A stretch of DNA of 59,673 nucleotides from Chytridium lagenaria (GCA_025449115.1 JAHLKC010000191.1:1-59673); one strand, 5' to 3'; counted from the stretch's first letter, positions 1-11,621 are shown. The notes: generated from the letters alone by a model not told the origin. Program-made: numbers and translations.

Positions 1-387
1 TGGGAAAACTATCGCCAAATGACATGAAAAGTTGCCAGCTAACCAAATCAATTTTAAACATGACGATTAAAGTAAAGCAGTTTATTAAATTGGTTGCGTA
101 TGAAGAGGATTTAACAATGTTAAGTTCTCTCTATTGCCCCTCTGCTAAGCCCTGGCATACAGAGGAGAGAAGCACATAATAGGTGACAAGACTTCAAGCC
201 CAACTAACCCTTTAGTGACAGCGGGGATGTAGGTTGCTGTGGTTCTGCTCTAAGTAATCTAAATGAAATAAAGGAAGGAAAAAGGGAGGAAAAAGGAAGG
301 AAAAAGGTACTCAGACGGAGATCCAACGCACCAGAGTGGAAGGGTCACCAAGGGGGGGAGTCCATCCCGCTCCTAGTAGTGTACAAT
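1..387. other. Left-edge region without a recognisable gene
   Basis: No open frame of useful length is seen. The stretch is AT-rich with a short purine-rich direct repeat of the aaggaagg type near 270-310. It lies just outside the left inverted repeat of the transposon-like region, so it may be either flanking DNA or part of an older insertion. I see no promoter or RNA gene. Confidence 0.4.
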
Positions 388-555
388 GTGAGATTATAAG
401 ATAACCGTTCCATTCATTTCCCTCTCAGGGGTTTTCATAGTTATTCCCCATAGATACAGGTTTTTATAAAAAGAAGGGTGGTCGAGGTGGTATGCCAACT
501 TATGACATGCTACCACTTTGGTCGAGATACCTGTTGTTGTTATTTGATTCTCTTT
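388..555 (+). repeat. Left arm of long inverted repeat
   Basis: The arm runs from the gagattataagataacc block through ccccatagatacagg to the ggtatgccaacttatgacat block and ends near the gatacctgttgtt block. Each block is found in reverse complement near 4267-4502, in the same relative order. This copy lacks about 60 bases found in the right arm, between the ataacc block and the ccctctc block. Confidence 0.75.
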
Positions 556-680
556 TATGTATTGTTATATTGCCGTTTTCATTCAAAATTGGACCGTTGT
601 GTGTTTTCATGGCCCTTAAATTTGAAAAGTTACATGCGGTTAAAATACTTGGTCGTAAGTTTGTCATTAAATGTATTGTG

Positions 681-1818
681 ATGGCCACTTCACCGATTGC
701 CGTCAAGAAGGCAGTCTCCAGTGATCAGGCATCAGAGAATACAAAGATGCACGCGCTTTATGCCCACTACTATATCGGATTCAAACCCTCCAAGGTCGCA
801 AAAATCTTTAAGAAGAGCCCCACTACTATTCGTAATTGGATCAAACGTTTTGAAGAGACTGGTGGGGTGAAATGAGTTTCCGGAGAACCAGAGAAAAGGA
901 AGTATAATGCAAACATGCGAGAATGTATCTACAATTTTGTTTGAGAAAATCCGTTGTCCTTCTTGCATGAAATAAAGCTGGCCTTTAGTCGCAAATGGAA
1001 TTGCAACATCAGCCTGGCTACAGTTTGGAGGATTATGAATGAATGCGGACTTTGTTGAAAGGTAATTTCAGAACAAATTAGTTTTATTCTTACATAGAGA
1101 CAGAAACTAGAGCTACGAGCCATATCAATAAAGGACAATGACATTATCCGCTTCACCAATGAGCTCCTTGCATTGGATTGGACTCTATCGTCATTAGTTT
1201 TTTTTGGACGAAGTTTCATTTGATAATCGCGATATGTGGAGAACATGTGGATATGCCTTGCAGGGAGAAAAGCTTGTCATGCGCTGTCCCTATAAGCGCC
1301 TTGGACGGATCTCGCTTCTATGCTTTCTTGGTGTTGGTGGGATGATTGACACTTACTACACGGAAGGCACGTTTACGAGAATGAAATTCATGGAATGCTG
1401 CCGAAACTTGGCTTTGTCGGGAGGTATGTCTTGGCTCTGCACGCGTTTTCCCTAAATATATGACTTGTTAGATGGACGAATTGAGCAATACCCAGGTCGC
1501 GCATCTATATGGATAATGGACGGCGCTAAAATTCATTGCGACAAGCACATTGTCAACTACTTGCGCTGTCTTGGTATAGTCCTGATCTTCCTACCTGCCT
1601 ATTGCCCGTTCTTCAATCCCATCGAGATCCTCTTCGGTATCGCAAAAACCAAGTTCAAGCACTACCACACAATTGAAAGGACCTCTAGTAACAAGAAATT
1701 AGTGGAATACGTTGGCTTAATCATGAAGTCTTTTGAGCATCGTGACTGCCGCAGTATCTTTGTCAAATTGCGGTTATCTTTCCGCTTGTTGTTTCAATCC
1801 TGGAAAAGCGTATGCTGA
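681..1818 (+). pseudogene. Decayed Tc1/mariner-like (DD34E) transposase
   Basis: The ATG at 681 opens a frame with a helix-turn-helix region (SKVAKIFKKSPTTIRNWI, about residues 33-50) typical of IS630/Tc1-type DNA-binding domains. In the same frame TGA stops occur at 873, 942 and 1056. A likely intron follows (GTAATT at about 1060 to ACATAG near 1108), then a frame break at the T run of 1198-1205. The catalytic half is preserved: LDEVSFDNRDMW carries the first Asp, IWIMDGAKIH the second, and FFNPIE the Glu, with 34 residues between the second Asp and the Glu. A second likely intron (GTATGTC to TTGTTAG, about 1424-1471) separates the first Asp block from the rest. The DD34E spacing is diagnostic of Tc1-like elements. 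The stops show that this copy is inactive unless it is heavily spliced. Confidence 0.75.
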
Positions 1819-1951
1819 GGAGATCATTAATAACTTCGCCGATGTTGTTAATAATGAGGTGGAAGAAAACGAAATTTCGCATAGTAATGAAATATGAGAC
1901 TTAAAACCAATTTGTTATTATCAATAAACCATATAAGAGTTCTTCTTAAAA

Positions 1952-3105
1952 TTACATGTGGTCCACATCCATTTGATCCTGCATCCCTTGTAAAAGAATA
2001 AAATCCGCGTTATTTTCAGTAGGTGGTAACGCGTGCCCAACTGCTTCAATTATCCGTTTCTGAGCGTCAATAGCGTGTTGGAAACCCTCAATCCGTCTCA
2101 AAGCATCCTCCATCATCTTTCCAGCTTCCTTAATACTCATTAAGACAGGAGGAAGGTGGTACTCCACAGACTGAATAACTTGACGAGCCACGTCCAAGCT
2201 TCTCTGGAGTTGCCTTGCTTCCATATGACGGTTCGGGTTCAAGGATTTGAAATGTCCAATGAGGGTAAAAGGTGGTGGTTCGTCTAATGCTGCTAGCCTT
2301 TGCCCTTCACCCAACGAACAAATCTGTGCCGCCCACAAACGCCAATTAATGTCCTGTGACGCGTAATGTCCTTGGTGACGCCGTTTTAACTCCTCAACAG
2401 TATCTGCCAAGACCCTCTCTGAAGCGGCCCCACTACGATCTTGGTTCCTCCTCCTTTCTGCTGTGATGTTTTGGCGGTATGCGGCGAAGTCTGGAGCGGT
2501 TTTGAAGACGTTCCCAAATTTGAAGATGGTGAGACCAACTTCCTTCCCAGGCTCATGCGAGTTTGTAGTCCAGTTGTTGTGCAGCAGCGGCACTCAGCGT
2601 GATATACAAATTAAAAAGAATAAACGGATTCTACTAACCCAAAGTCCCATCAGCATTTTTTGTTGGGAGTTCTAAATGATGGAAGCGAGTCCATGTGGTC
2701 GCGGAACCTAGACCATAAGGCGGACTTGAGAGTGTCGAGACCATTGCACTCAATAACAACGTTTCCCAGCCTCTTGGGAGCAAATTCATTGTCACCCTTT
2801 GCAAGCTTTTGGCTGCTATAGCATCTAACGGTACACTCAAATGTGATGCAATGCAGCCTGGTATCAACTGCTGCCATAGGTGGGGGTGTAGAGGCAGGTG
2901 TAGGGATAACGAATGAATTTCTGCCATGATTGTCTGTCAGGGGGATGGCGGCCAGTGTGCTTGCAACGGTGAGGCCATCGATGCCGTTGTTGCCGGCGTT
3001 GTCATCAACATCGTTTTGCATGATGGTCAACAAAGAACTATATGAATATGCATATAGGTTGCACAACTGGTTTTTACGAATACGTTTATTGGCTACTTCA
3101 CACAT
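1952..3105 (-). CDS. Unknown two-exon protein inside the inverted-repeat region
   Basis: I do not recognise the family. The ATG at 3105 opens about 150 codons (MCEVANKRIRKNQ..., then a block with LHCITFECTVRCYSSQKLA). A second block runs from about 2592 to a stop at 1952, with helical, charged and Gln-rich sequence (DVARQVIQSVEYHLPPVLM). A candidate intron runs from GTTAGT at 2638 down to CTGAG at 2593. The first block hits a TGA near 2650, just after an AAAAAA run, so one frame change at that run is needed to reach the intron donor. Either the gene is broken or the assembly has an indel there. It lies convergent to the transposase, 134 bases away, which suggests it is cargo or an accessory gene of the element. 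This is inference only. Confidence 0.5.
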
Positions 3106-4266
3106 TGTGTGACTGCAGACTTTGGATTTGAAAATAGTGTTTATTTTCGGTGTTGCTTTCCTTCAAAAGTACAGGGGTCAATTTGGAACAAAAACAGCAA
3201 TATTATTTGTGGAAAGTTGGATAGATTTACATTCACCCAAAGACCTCAAAGGCCCTCCTGCTTCAGGCCAGCCCCTGGCTGAGCTTTCACCAACCGCTTC
3301 TAATATCTATAGTGTATTGAATGTTGCCAATGGGTGCTCCGGCGATGGCGTCGCCGGGAGAGACCGCAACCCAGACCAAGATGAGCTTCTAAGAAGGTAT
3401 GAGCAGTAGAGATACGCCTTATTTGTATGATTCCTTCGGAAAACCACATCTATTGCTATATTATTGACAACATATGTTGTCCTGATGTTTGGAGTGGGAG
3501 TAGCGGCAGTTAAGAAGCCATGGATGGATGAGATAGTAGAATCAACACGTTAAAGCGGTTATAAGGAGCAGTAACAGAGACCTGACACATTCCTTGGAGC
3601 GGGATGGAATCCCTTCTGGTAGAACCCTTTCCCCTCATTGCTTTCGACCTAGTTATGAGGAACTTTCTTTTTTATTCCCCTTAGTACTGACAGTAGAACG
3701 ACCAAATGAAACCCTACAGCACAACAAATCCTTACATCCCTTAACGGATGTGTGGGTCTTTATTCTCAACTCTGGAGTACATCCCAAGAGTTGATACTGT
3801 CACCTACAATGTGGTTCTCTACCTCTGTATGTCAAGGCTTAGCAGAGGAGGCCACTAGAGAGAACATCACAACAAGACCTCGTAATCGCCGTAATAAGCC
3901 GTTTAAACATGTTCTCATCTCATCTCTTCTAACTAAAGGCCTGCTTATGCTGCACTACTCACAGGCAACAAGATAGCCAGTCATCGCAATTGTGAATAGA
4001 TCAGAGATGGTTATACTACCCAAACCTTTGAAGGAATCATGCTACAGAGCCGTTTATCCAGGTCCAGGCCTTCTTAGACTCAAGTGTCTTGGTTCAAGTT
4101 ATAGTCTCCACCAGCGGCTTAATCCCTGAGTGCCAGCAGGTACAACTTAATAACACAATATTAATAACAGAAGAATGAAGAAAGCATGGGTATGTGTGGG
4201 ATTAATCCAGGCCTACAGAGGTGCACATAAATCTATTCAACTTTCTACAACTAATAAATCAAGACA
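3106..4266. other. Gene-free interior of the transposon-like region
   Basis: Only short frames without recognisable protein character are present. No tRNA, promoter or additional repeat could be supported. It may be the 5' region of the minus-strand unknown gene together with decayed element sequence. Confidence 0.4.
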
Positions 4267-4502
4267 TAAAGGGGAATCAAATATGAACAACAGGCATCTT
4301 GACCAAGGTGGTAGCATGTCATAAGTTGGCATACCACATCGACCGCCCTTCCTTCTATAAAAATCTCCTGTATCTATGGGGGAAAACTATGAAAACCCCG
4401 AGAGGGAACAGAATGGAATGGGAACAAAGAAATAAGAATAAGGGCATGCGGTTATATAAGCAACACATTCATGCCTCTAATTGAGGTTATCTTATAACTC
4501 AC
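4267..4502 (-). repeat. Right arm of long inverted repeat
   Basis: This is the reverse-complement partner of 388-555. It is longer because it keeps a stretch with cttattcttatttctttgtt (read on the minus strand) that is absent on the left. The remaining blocks align with few mismatches, which points to a fairly recent common origin of the two arms. Confidence 0.75.
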
Positions 4503-6094
4503 AACAGTGGCACCCCCCAGCGACGTCCAATCCTTGAACGCCTCATAGGATACTCAAACACAATCTGTAATAAAGGCTAGGGAGAGCACAGCACAAGGCT
4601 GGCCTAAACCGAGGTCTTTTAGGTGTTGGAAATCTATTCAAGTTGTTTCAACCTCTAATTTACAAAATACAATCATGGGGGATTATAAACAAGACACACA
4701 AACAATATACACAACATAAACATACGCTGGCCGTCAACTTCACACACACATTAGGTCTCCATTGGCATGAGAAAAGGGCTCACGTAGCCCTGCGGGGTAG
4801 ACAGGAAGGGGAGAGACAAAGGGTAATGTGACGTAAGTGGATTTACAAACGACCTAAGAGCTATAAGTACTTACACACTTGTGCCTGTTTACTGTAGTTG
4901 CTTCATAACTTCACACATCAAATATCATCTGGTCATTGGCAAATCTTAACTTGCTGTGAGGAGCTGTTGTTACTTTCGAATCATCCAAGCAGAAGGTTGC
5001 ATTGGACAACACTACTGCCGCTTAACTTGTCACGCTTCATTCTTAATTGACGGAAGTTTGGCTGCGCAAGACGTTTACCCAGATTGGCTACCCTCAACAT
5101 TGACCTAAGAGATCTTCCACACAACTCAGCCACAATTTCCAGCTCTTGTTATCCAAAACACCTTGACAAGACAAGACCAAGCATTTAGATTTCAAGTACT
5201 GCATGGTACGAGAAGCAGTAGCTCGGGGGAAATTGAGGTAGGTATGTGGAAACATTGAAAGATATCGCGGATATTTTTATGAAAGCCTTACCAACAAATA
5301 ATTTTGGACTCCTGATCCAGCTTGGCCTAGCCCTACCAATTGTTGAAAGTACTTCATGAGTGAGAATGTTGGTTTGATGATTTAAATATTTAGTCAGTGC
5401 TCTTACGTTCCCTATACATTCTTGAATCACTGTAGGATTTAGGTCAATTACCTAAATTTACAGGTTGGTTCATGTAAATAAAGCAACACGGTCATTTTCC
5501 TAAATCTACAGATCCTTCGTATGAAAACAGTAAATGTGCATCAAATTATGTGCATGAAATACATATATGAAAAATACCTCGTTGTAGCAGGTTTTCTTTA
5601 GCGCGAAAACATCAAGAATGAAAATTGAAATTCGTCGAGCTGAGTGTCTCACTTTGATGTACAGAATTGTCAGAATTTCAATGAATTTTTAGGCGAGACA
5701 AGTTCCTGGATTGTGTCTGCCACATTCCATTCAACGCAATAAACCATCCGTCCGTCCATCCAACCGTTATTTTCGTTATTTATTTCTGCAAGTGAAGAGA
5801 CCAAGAGAGAGAGTAGGTAATCAGCAACCAGCAACTTTTTATTATTCGCTTTTAACACTTTGGCAGAAACTTGTATATTGGGGGCTGGGACTAAAAGACA
5901 ATAGACATCGACACACATCCAACTTTTATTACGCCTTCCTTTAACCCTCAACAAACCACCACTACCTGCCTGCCTACCACACTTACCTACCCTTGCGGCC
6001 ATCGAGTGGATACGGACGGGGAACATTCATAGAAAGTAGCTAAGAGCTACCACCACCACTATCATCGCCAGAGGAATAAGCTGGAAGTAACAGG
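4503..6094. other. Intergenic stretch with no supported gene
   Basis: AT-rich sequence with several stop codons in every frame. The last part (about 5940-6094) is rich in C, A and T with many short tracts before the peptidase ATG, and is the likely promoter and 5' leader of that gene. No TATA box convincing enough to annotate was seen. Confidence 0.4.
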
Positions 6095-9000
6095 ATGAGG
6101 CTGTCACAGGATCTTCTGCGCAGTCTGCGTAGATGCGTGCTAGCATCGTCACTGCTCATTGCTCTATCCACCCTTGCATCTGTGGATGCAAGACCTCCTC
6201 ATGCTTCCTCTTCTGCGGCTGCTGAATTGGCAAACCTGTTGAAAGACTCTCCTCCTCCTCCCGCTGTCCATCACAATCGTCATAACATCGTCGCACCCAC
6301 CGCGTCCTCACCTTCTCGTCATCATCATAACGCCATTCATCAAAATCAAGGTGAGCATTGATGACCATAGAGGAAATCGTTTGGATGGCTACAGCGACGG
6401 GTGGATTCTCTGGGACGAGAATCAAAATGTGATTACATCGATTCGAACATCCGATTGGAATATGGACACCATCTACATTCTCCTGAATCACCCTAATAGT
6501 CCTTTTTTTTTCTCGCTACCCTAATAGTCCTTTTTTTTTTTCTCGCTCCGTTTTCTCTAACCTTATGATCCATCAGCTTCCAGCTGGTGGTGCACCGCCT
6601 GCTGGTGGAGCTGGCGCTCCTCCTCCAGGACCTCCAATGGATCCCAACCAATCTGGTGTCCCCATTACTGACCCCTCTGCCGGTGGAGCACCTCCTGGTG
6701 GTGCTCCCGGTGGTGCTGGCGGTCCTCCTCCTCCTGGACCTGATCCCTCAGCTGGTGGTGCTCCTGGCGGTGCTCCTGGCGGTCCTCCTGGCGGCGCTCC
6801 TGGCGGTGCTCCTGGCGGTGCTCCTGGCGGTCTCCTGGCGGTGCTCCTGGTGGCCCTCCTGGTGGTGCTCCTGGTGGTGCTCCTGGTGCTCCTGGTGGTG
6901 CTCCTGGTGCTCCTGGTGGTGCTGGCGGTCCTCCTCCTCCTGGACCTGATCCCTCAGCTGGTGGTGCTCCTGGTGGTGCTCCTGGAGGAGCGCCTCCTGC
7001 GGGTGCGCCTCCCGCGGGTGCTCCACCTACTGGCGCCCCTCCCGCAGGTGCTCCACCTACATCTGGAGGATCATCTGGAATTAAGGAAACGGCAGCTCAA
7101 GAGGACCACTGTGCAACCATCTTTGGATCTACCACCAAAAAAGTGTTTAAAGTTAAGGATGCGATGGCCTGTTACAACTCTTTTGGTGTGTCTCCTAAAG
7201 TGAAGAGGGGACAAATTGGGGCTTTGAAAACTTACATGCAATTGTGAGTATACTTTTACAATCTGTCTTCTTTTTATAATTTATTTTCGCTAATTTCTTT
7301 TATTTCTCAGCTACCCCTTCTTGGACCAAGCCAAAAAATCCGAAAAGCCCTTTTTCCGCGGCAACACCGACCTCGTCCGTCGTCTCGACCAAATTGGCAA
7401 TGACCCCGCCATCTTCTCCGAATACCAGCTTCACGCTGAAATCAAGTCTCTATTTCTTGAAACCCGTGATGCGCATTTAGGCTATAAATCCACCTGTTTC
7501 GAATCTGCCTTGACATTCTTGCAACCTTTTGTGGTGTCGATGAAGAATGATAAGGAGGATCCTACTATTTTTATCAAGGATGTGAACCCGCTTGTGAGGA
7601 CACCTGGGGAACTGCCGAGTCAGATTTTGGAGTTTTGGCAGGGAAAGAGTGGGAGTGTGGATATAAAAAAGTTTGTCGGGTATCAGATTGATAGTGTAAA
7701 TGGGATGAGTGCTGAGGTGAGCTTGATATAGTAGTTATTTATTCTCATTCTCCTTTGTTTATTTCAATAATATACTGACTCATCTCTCCATAGACCTTTT
7801 TCCAGCAGCACGCTGACAAATACTTAGGCGGTTCCCGCGTCAAAGACACTCGTTTTAACCGCAATTTCCCCCTCAAAGTCTACATGGGCGGCCAATGGAT
7901 CGAAGGCGACTCTGAATTCTACACAAAACCATGGGTCCGTCCTGACATCCCCAACGTGTACGACTACACCCTCGTCTCTCCCGACGGTAAAAAAGTTGTC
8001 CTCCAAGTCCCCTGGGCCGTCATTGTCTCCCCCGCTGTCGCCGGTCAATTCCAGGATCGCGAAGGATTTTACAAAGCCCTTTGCGTTGGCACTGATCCTG
8101 AAACACCTGGACCACCAGAAGACCCGGAAGATGTGGCGAGGATGAGTGGATTTGATAAAGCGCATCGGTTGACGACGATGACGAGGAAGCACTTTGAGGT
8201 GGAGGATGAGATTGACCCGCCTGTGGATTGGGGACGGGCGAGGGTGACGGCGGATCTTGTTAAAAAGAAGATTGAGAAAACCTTTGCGAATTGGAGAAAG
8301 AATGCGGTGAAGGTTAAGCAGGTTGGTGGGACTATGCCGGTAGCATCGGGGCCAGGAGCTGGGATGTCGCAGACTGCTGGGGCTCCTGGGGGTGCTCCTG
8401 GGGTGACTCCCCCTCCTTCCGGGGCTCCTGGAGGTGCTCCTGGTGGTGATCCTAGTGCCGGAGGTGCTCCGGCCCCTGGTGGTGCACCTGCTCCCGGTGG
8501 AGGTGCTCCAGCTCCTGTGGAGGTGACCTGCTCCCGGTGGAGGTGCTCCAGCTCCTGGTGGAGGCGCTCCAGCTCCTGGTGGAGGTTGCTCCGGGCTCCT
8601 GGTGGAGGTGCTCCTACTCCTGGTGGAGGTGCTCCGCTCCCGGAGGTGCTTCCTGCTTCCCGGAGGTGCTCCTGCTCCTGGGGGTGCTCCTGCTCCTGGA
8701 GGTGCTCCTGCTCCCGGTGGAGCCCCCCGCTCCTGGTGGTGCTCCTGCTCCTGGAGGTGCCCCTGCTCCCGCGGTGCCCCTGCTCCTGGAGGTGCCCCAG
8801 CTCCTGGTGGTGCTCCTGCCCCTGGAGGTGCTCCCGCTCCTGCTCCTCAAGGCCCTCTCCCGTCCCTCCTCTGTCTCTCGACAAGCCCCTTGCTCAAGAC
8901 GCCAACACCGCCATCTATATGGTTGACCCCGAAACTGTTCTTTGGGTGAGTGTTTCTACCCTCTCTTCATTCCACATATATTCTAACACTGCGAAATAGG

Positions 9001-10954
9001 TTATTCCATCCTTTAAACCCACGGGTCCAAAGGAAACCGCTCTTTCGAGTTGGTTTGGTACCGTTTCTGCTGGTCTTACTCAGGCTGAGAAGGCGGGTGC
9101 TAAACGGCTTCTTATTGATGTGTCCAATAACCCCGGTGGTGTCGTATGTGCAGGCATGATGTTCCTTGACGTGAGTACCCCACCATGCTTTCCCACCTTC
9201 TCCCATATCCTAACTTTTCTCCCTTTCAGTTCCTCTTCCCCGATATGCAATACGTTTCGTACGACATGCGTCGCTCAAAGCTCATGGACACCGTGGTCAA
9301 AACTATGTTCAAATACGGTGACGTCAAAGGATCCCTCTCTCTCAGCAAAATTAAAATTAAGGGAATGGATGGGAAACCGAAATCCGTGTCATCTGCAGTC
9401 GAGTTCTTCCCTAACGATCCTGCGTATATTTTCCAACGTGGAGGAGAGACGTCGACTTATTCGGCGAGATTTGATTTGGATTGCGGAGAGTATATCGAGA
9501 GCAATCGACAGTATTTGCCGAGGCTTAGGAGAGGATTTGAGAAGAGTCAGATGGCGGTTATCAGTAACGGACTTTGTGGATCGACTTGTTCCAACTTTGT
9601 TCGGTAAGTAAAAAACCTCTTTGAATGTTGTTACACTTACTCTTTTTTTCCCTTGCCTATGCACCCTTTCATATAATATCCTTTTCTCCCCTTAACCCAT
9701 AACTAACACCTTACCCAGCATTCTCCGTGATCAATACAAAGTAAAAACAATCACCTACGGAGGTCGCGGCTCTAAATACCAACCCACCTCCTTCGAAGGT
9801 GGAAAGATGGTATCTTTCGCGAACCTCCAACGTGATCTCGGTCGTCTCATGGACATCCTCCCTCAAACTCCCGCCACCCCATCCCTCCCTCCCGCCGCAC
9901 CAGCAGCCCCCGCAGCCCCCGCAGCAGCTCCCGCGGCTCCGGCTGCCCCAGCCGCTCCAGGTGGTTCCATTCAGCAAGGCGCCGATACGGCGATTCAGCA
10001 AAACAGCGTGGTTGCGCCCTGGAGACACAGGATTGGAGGGAAGCAAATTAGGGTTGAGGAGCAACCGGATAATAAGAGGAAGAATAATTGGGAGAGTGGG
10101 AAAAAATCAGATTATGGTAGAGGAACCAGATAATTCGAGGAGGCATCAAAGGAGGTCTGTGAGGGCGAGTAGGAGGAGGACGGCTTGGAGACCTGCTCAG
10201 GCTCCTCCCGCCCCGACCCTGCTGCTGGCGGTGCGCCTGGGGGTGCGCCTGGGGGTGCGCCGCCACCATACCCTGGATCGCCGGATCCTTCCGCCGGTGG
10301 AGCGCCTGGTGGAGCTCCTGGAGGTGCTCCTGGTGGTGCACCAGCGCCTGGTGGAGCCCCTGGAGGTGCTCCTGGCGGTGACCCCACTGCTGGAGGAGCT
10401 CCAGGTGGTGCCCCTGGTGGCGCACCTGCTCCTGGTGGTGCACCTGCTCCTGGAGGTGCTCCTGCTCCTGGAGGTGCTCCTGGTGGTGCTCCTGGAGGTG
10501 CTCCTGATCCTTCTGCTGGTGGAGCTCCGGGTGGTGCTCCCGCGCCAGGTGGAGGGGCTCCTGCTCCTGGTGGGGGTGCCCCTGCTCCGGGTGGAGCTCC
10601 CGCACCTGCACCTGCACCTGCTCCCGCCCCTGCACCCGCACCCGCACCCGCACCCGCACCTGCACCTGCACCTGCCCCACCCCCCGTCCCGCATCCGATC
10701 CCCAAAGCTTCAAGCTAACGGCCAGCGATGGTACCGTATTCGACATTCCCCTCAAATTCCCCCTCCCTGCCACCGGCACCATCACGTTCTGGGAATGCTA
10801 CAGTAAATTCGGACAAGTGACAAACGTGCCACTTGAATGGGTGCCGCAGCCGTCAGAATTCTATTTGAAGGTCGCGGATCATTTGGATACTTTGACTATC
10901 TGGAAACAGGCTGCTGACTTGTTGAAGAAGGATAAGGATGATGATGATGATTAA
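6095..10954 (+). CDS. Secreted S41 (CPAF-like) serine peptidase with three GGAP-rich tracts
   Basis: A predicted extracellular serine peptidase of the fungal S41/CPAF-like family. The ATG at 6095 starts a signal peptide (LASSLLIALSTLASVDA). Exons with consistent phases: 6095-6350, 6584-7243, 7311-7716, 7794-8945, 9000-9170, 9230-9603, 9719-10116, 10201-10954. Order: Gly/Ala/Pro tract 1, N-terminal conserved domain (exons 2-3), PDZ-like region (exon 4), tract 2, S41 core, tract 3, conserved C-terminal segment ending in Asp repeats. The core shows LLIDVSNNPGG and SNGLCGSTCS, whose GST serine is the expected nucleophile. Single-base frame changes occur near 6830, within about 8500-8850 and at the C run 10680-10685; conserved sequence resumes after each, which favours assembly error or repeat instability over a dead gene. 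The last intron (10117-10200) has a weak GTAGAG donor but keeps the frame. The substrate is unknown. Confidence 0.85.
6490..6547 (+). repeat. Tandem duplication inside the first peptidase intron
   Basis: The unit accctaatagtcc, a T run and ctcgct occurs twice in direct succession, 28 and 30 bases long and differing only in T-run length. It lies wholly inside the intron at 6351-6583, just upstream of the acceptor, so it adds a second pyrimidine tract. Confidence 0.8.
6584..7064 (+). repeat. Gly/Ala/Pro coding repeat, tract 1
   Basis: Tandem copies of ggtgctcctg-type units encode GGAP and GAPPAG motifs just after the signal peptide. The reading frame slips once near 6830, where ggtgctcc becomes ggtctcc, and returns to GGAP in another frame until the conserved domain begins. 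Confidence 0.85.
8370..8850 (+). repeat. Gly/Ala/Pro coding repeat, tract 2
   Basis: A second block of GAPAPGG-type units between the N-terminal/PDZ-like part and the catalytic core. Several small indels shift the repeat between frames, yet the frames before and after the tract are the same, so the shifts cancel overall. Confidence 0.8.
9885..10680 (+). repeat. Ala/Pro then GGAP coding repeat, tract 3
   Basis: It starts as Ala/Pro-rich sequence (about 9890-9960), is interrupted by a basic linker and intron, then continues as GGAPGG units and ends in an APAP run built on cacctg/cacccg. It separates the catalytic serine region from the conserved C-terminal segment. Confidence 0.8.
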
Positions 10955-11621
10955 GCGTTTTCCTATATTCTTCTTTTTATGTTGTATTCACCTTTTGTCT
11001 CTTATTCCCTGGTGGAATCCCTTTGTGTTTTCTTTTAATTTCCTATCACAATTCCCTATACTTCCTGTTTGCTTTTTTTTAAAAACCCCGTTTTCTGTGT
11101 TTTTGCATTTTTAGACTAGTTGTGGAGGCTGTTTTTTCAAACCCTTGTTTTGGATTTTGTGTTTTTAGTCTTGTACGTTGGTTGTTCTTACATTGTAACT
11201 GATGTCGCCCATCCCCATTCCACACGCGTGTTTTTTCGCGTTTCAAATGAAAAAATTGAGAAGCAAAGAAAATTACAAATACAGAGATTATACTGTAAGC
11301 AATTGATATTTAATATCGGCGGTATCGCTACAACTTCTGACTTCTGTAGGGCTCCATGATCGAGTCGGATTGACGACCGGCGGAGTTGAACAATGGTCGT
11401 TGGCTAAGCCTCGGAAGAGACTGACAAATGATAACTTCGCGGAAGGCAAAAAAAAATCTTGGCAGCTTTGAGAGGGCGCCTTTGACGCCTATCCAAGGCA
11501 ACGCCCACTTTAACCTCGCCTTACAACTTCACTTCATTCGAGAGCGATTCTCACACGCAGTTCTAAAAACGTACTCCTTCCCTCCCCTGATCACCCTTTC
11601 CAAAAAATTCGCATCGACATC
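10955..11621. other. Intergenic region between peptidase and Apd1-like gene
   Basis: T-rich 3' flank of the peptidase gene followed by the upstream region of the next plus-strand gene. Short open frames here lack protein character. No RNA gene or clear promoter element was identified. Confidence 0.4.

Larger units (their letters stand above)
388..4502. mobile_element. Transposon-like region bounded by long inverted repeats
   Basis: The sequence at about 388-555 recurs in reverse complement at about 4267-4502. Between these arms lie a broken DD34E transposase on the plus strand and an unknown two-part gene on the minus strand. Seen directly: the arms match over most of their length, with a block of about 60 bases present only in the right arm. 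Inference: one decayed element of about 4.1 kb, perhaps with a cargo gene. Alternative: two oppositely oriented copies of a shorter repeat that happen to flank the genes. No target-site duplication was identified, so the true ends are uncertain. Confidence 0.55.

Noticed and set aside
8069..8884. Minus-strand open frame rich in Gln, Glu, Arg and Gly
   Set aside because: It is the complement of the Gly/Ala/Pro repeat in the peptidase gene; repeats of this type stay open in all frames.
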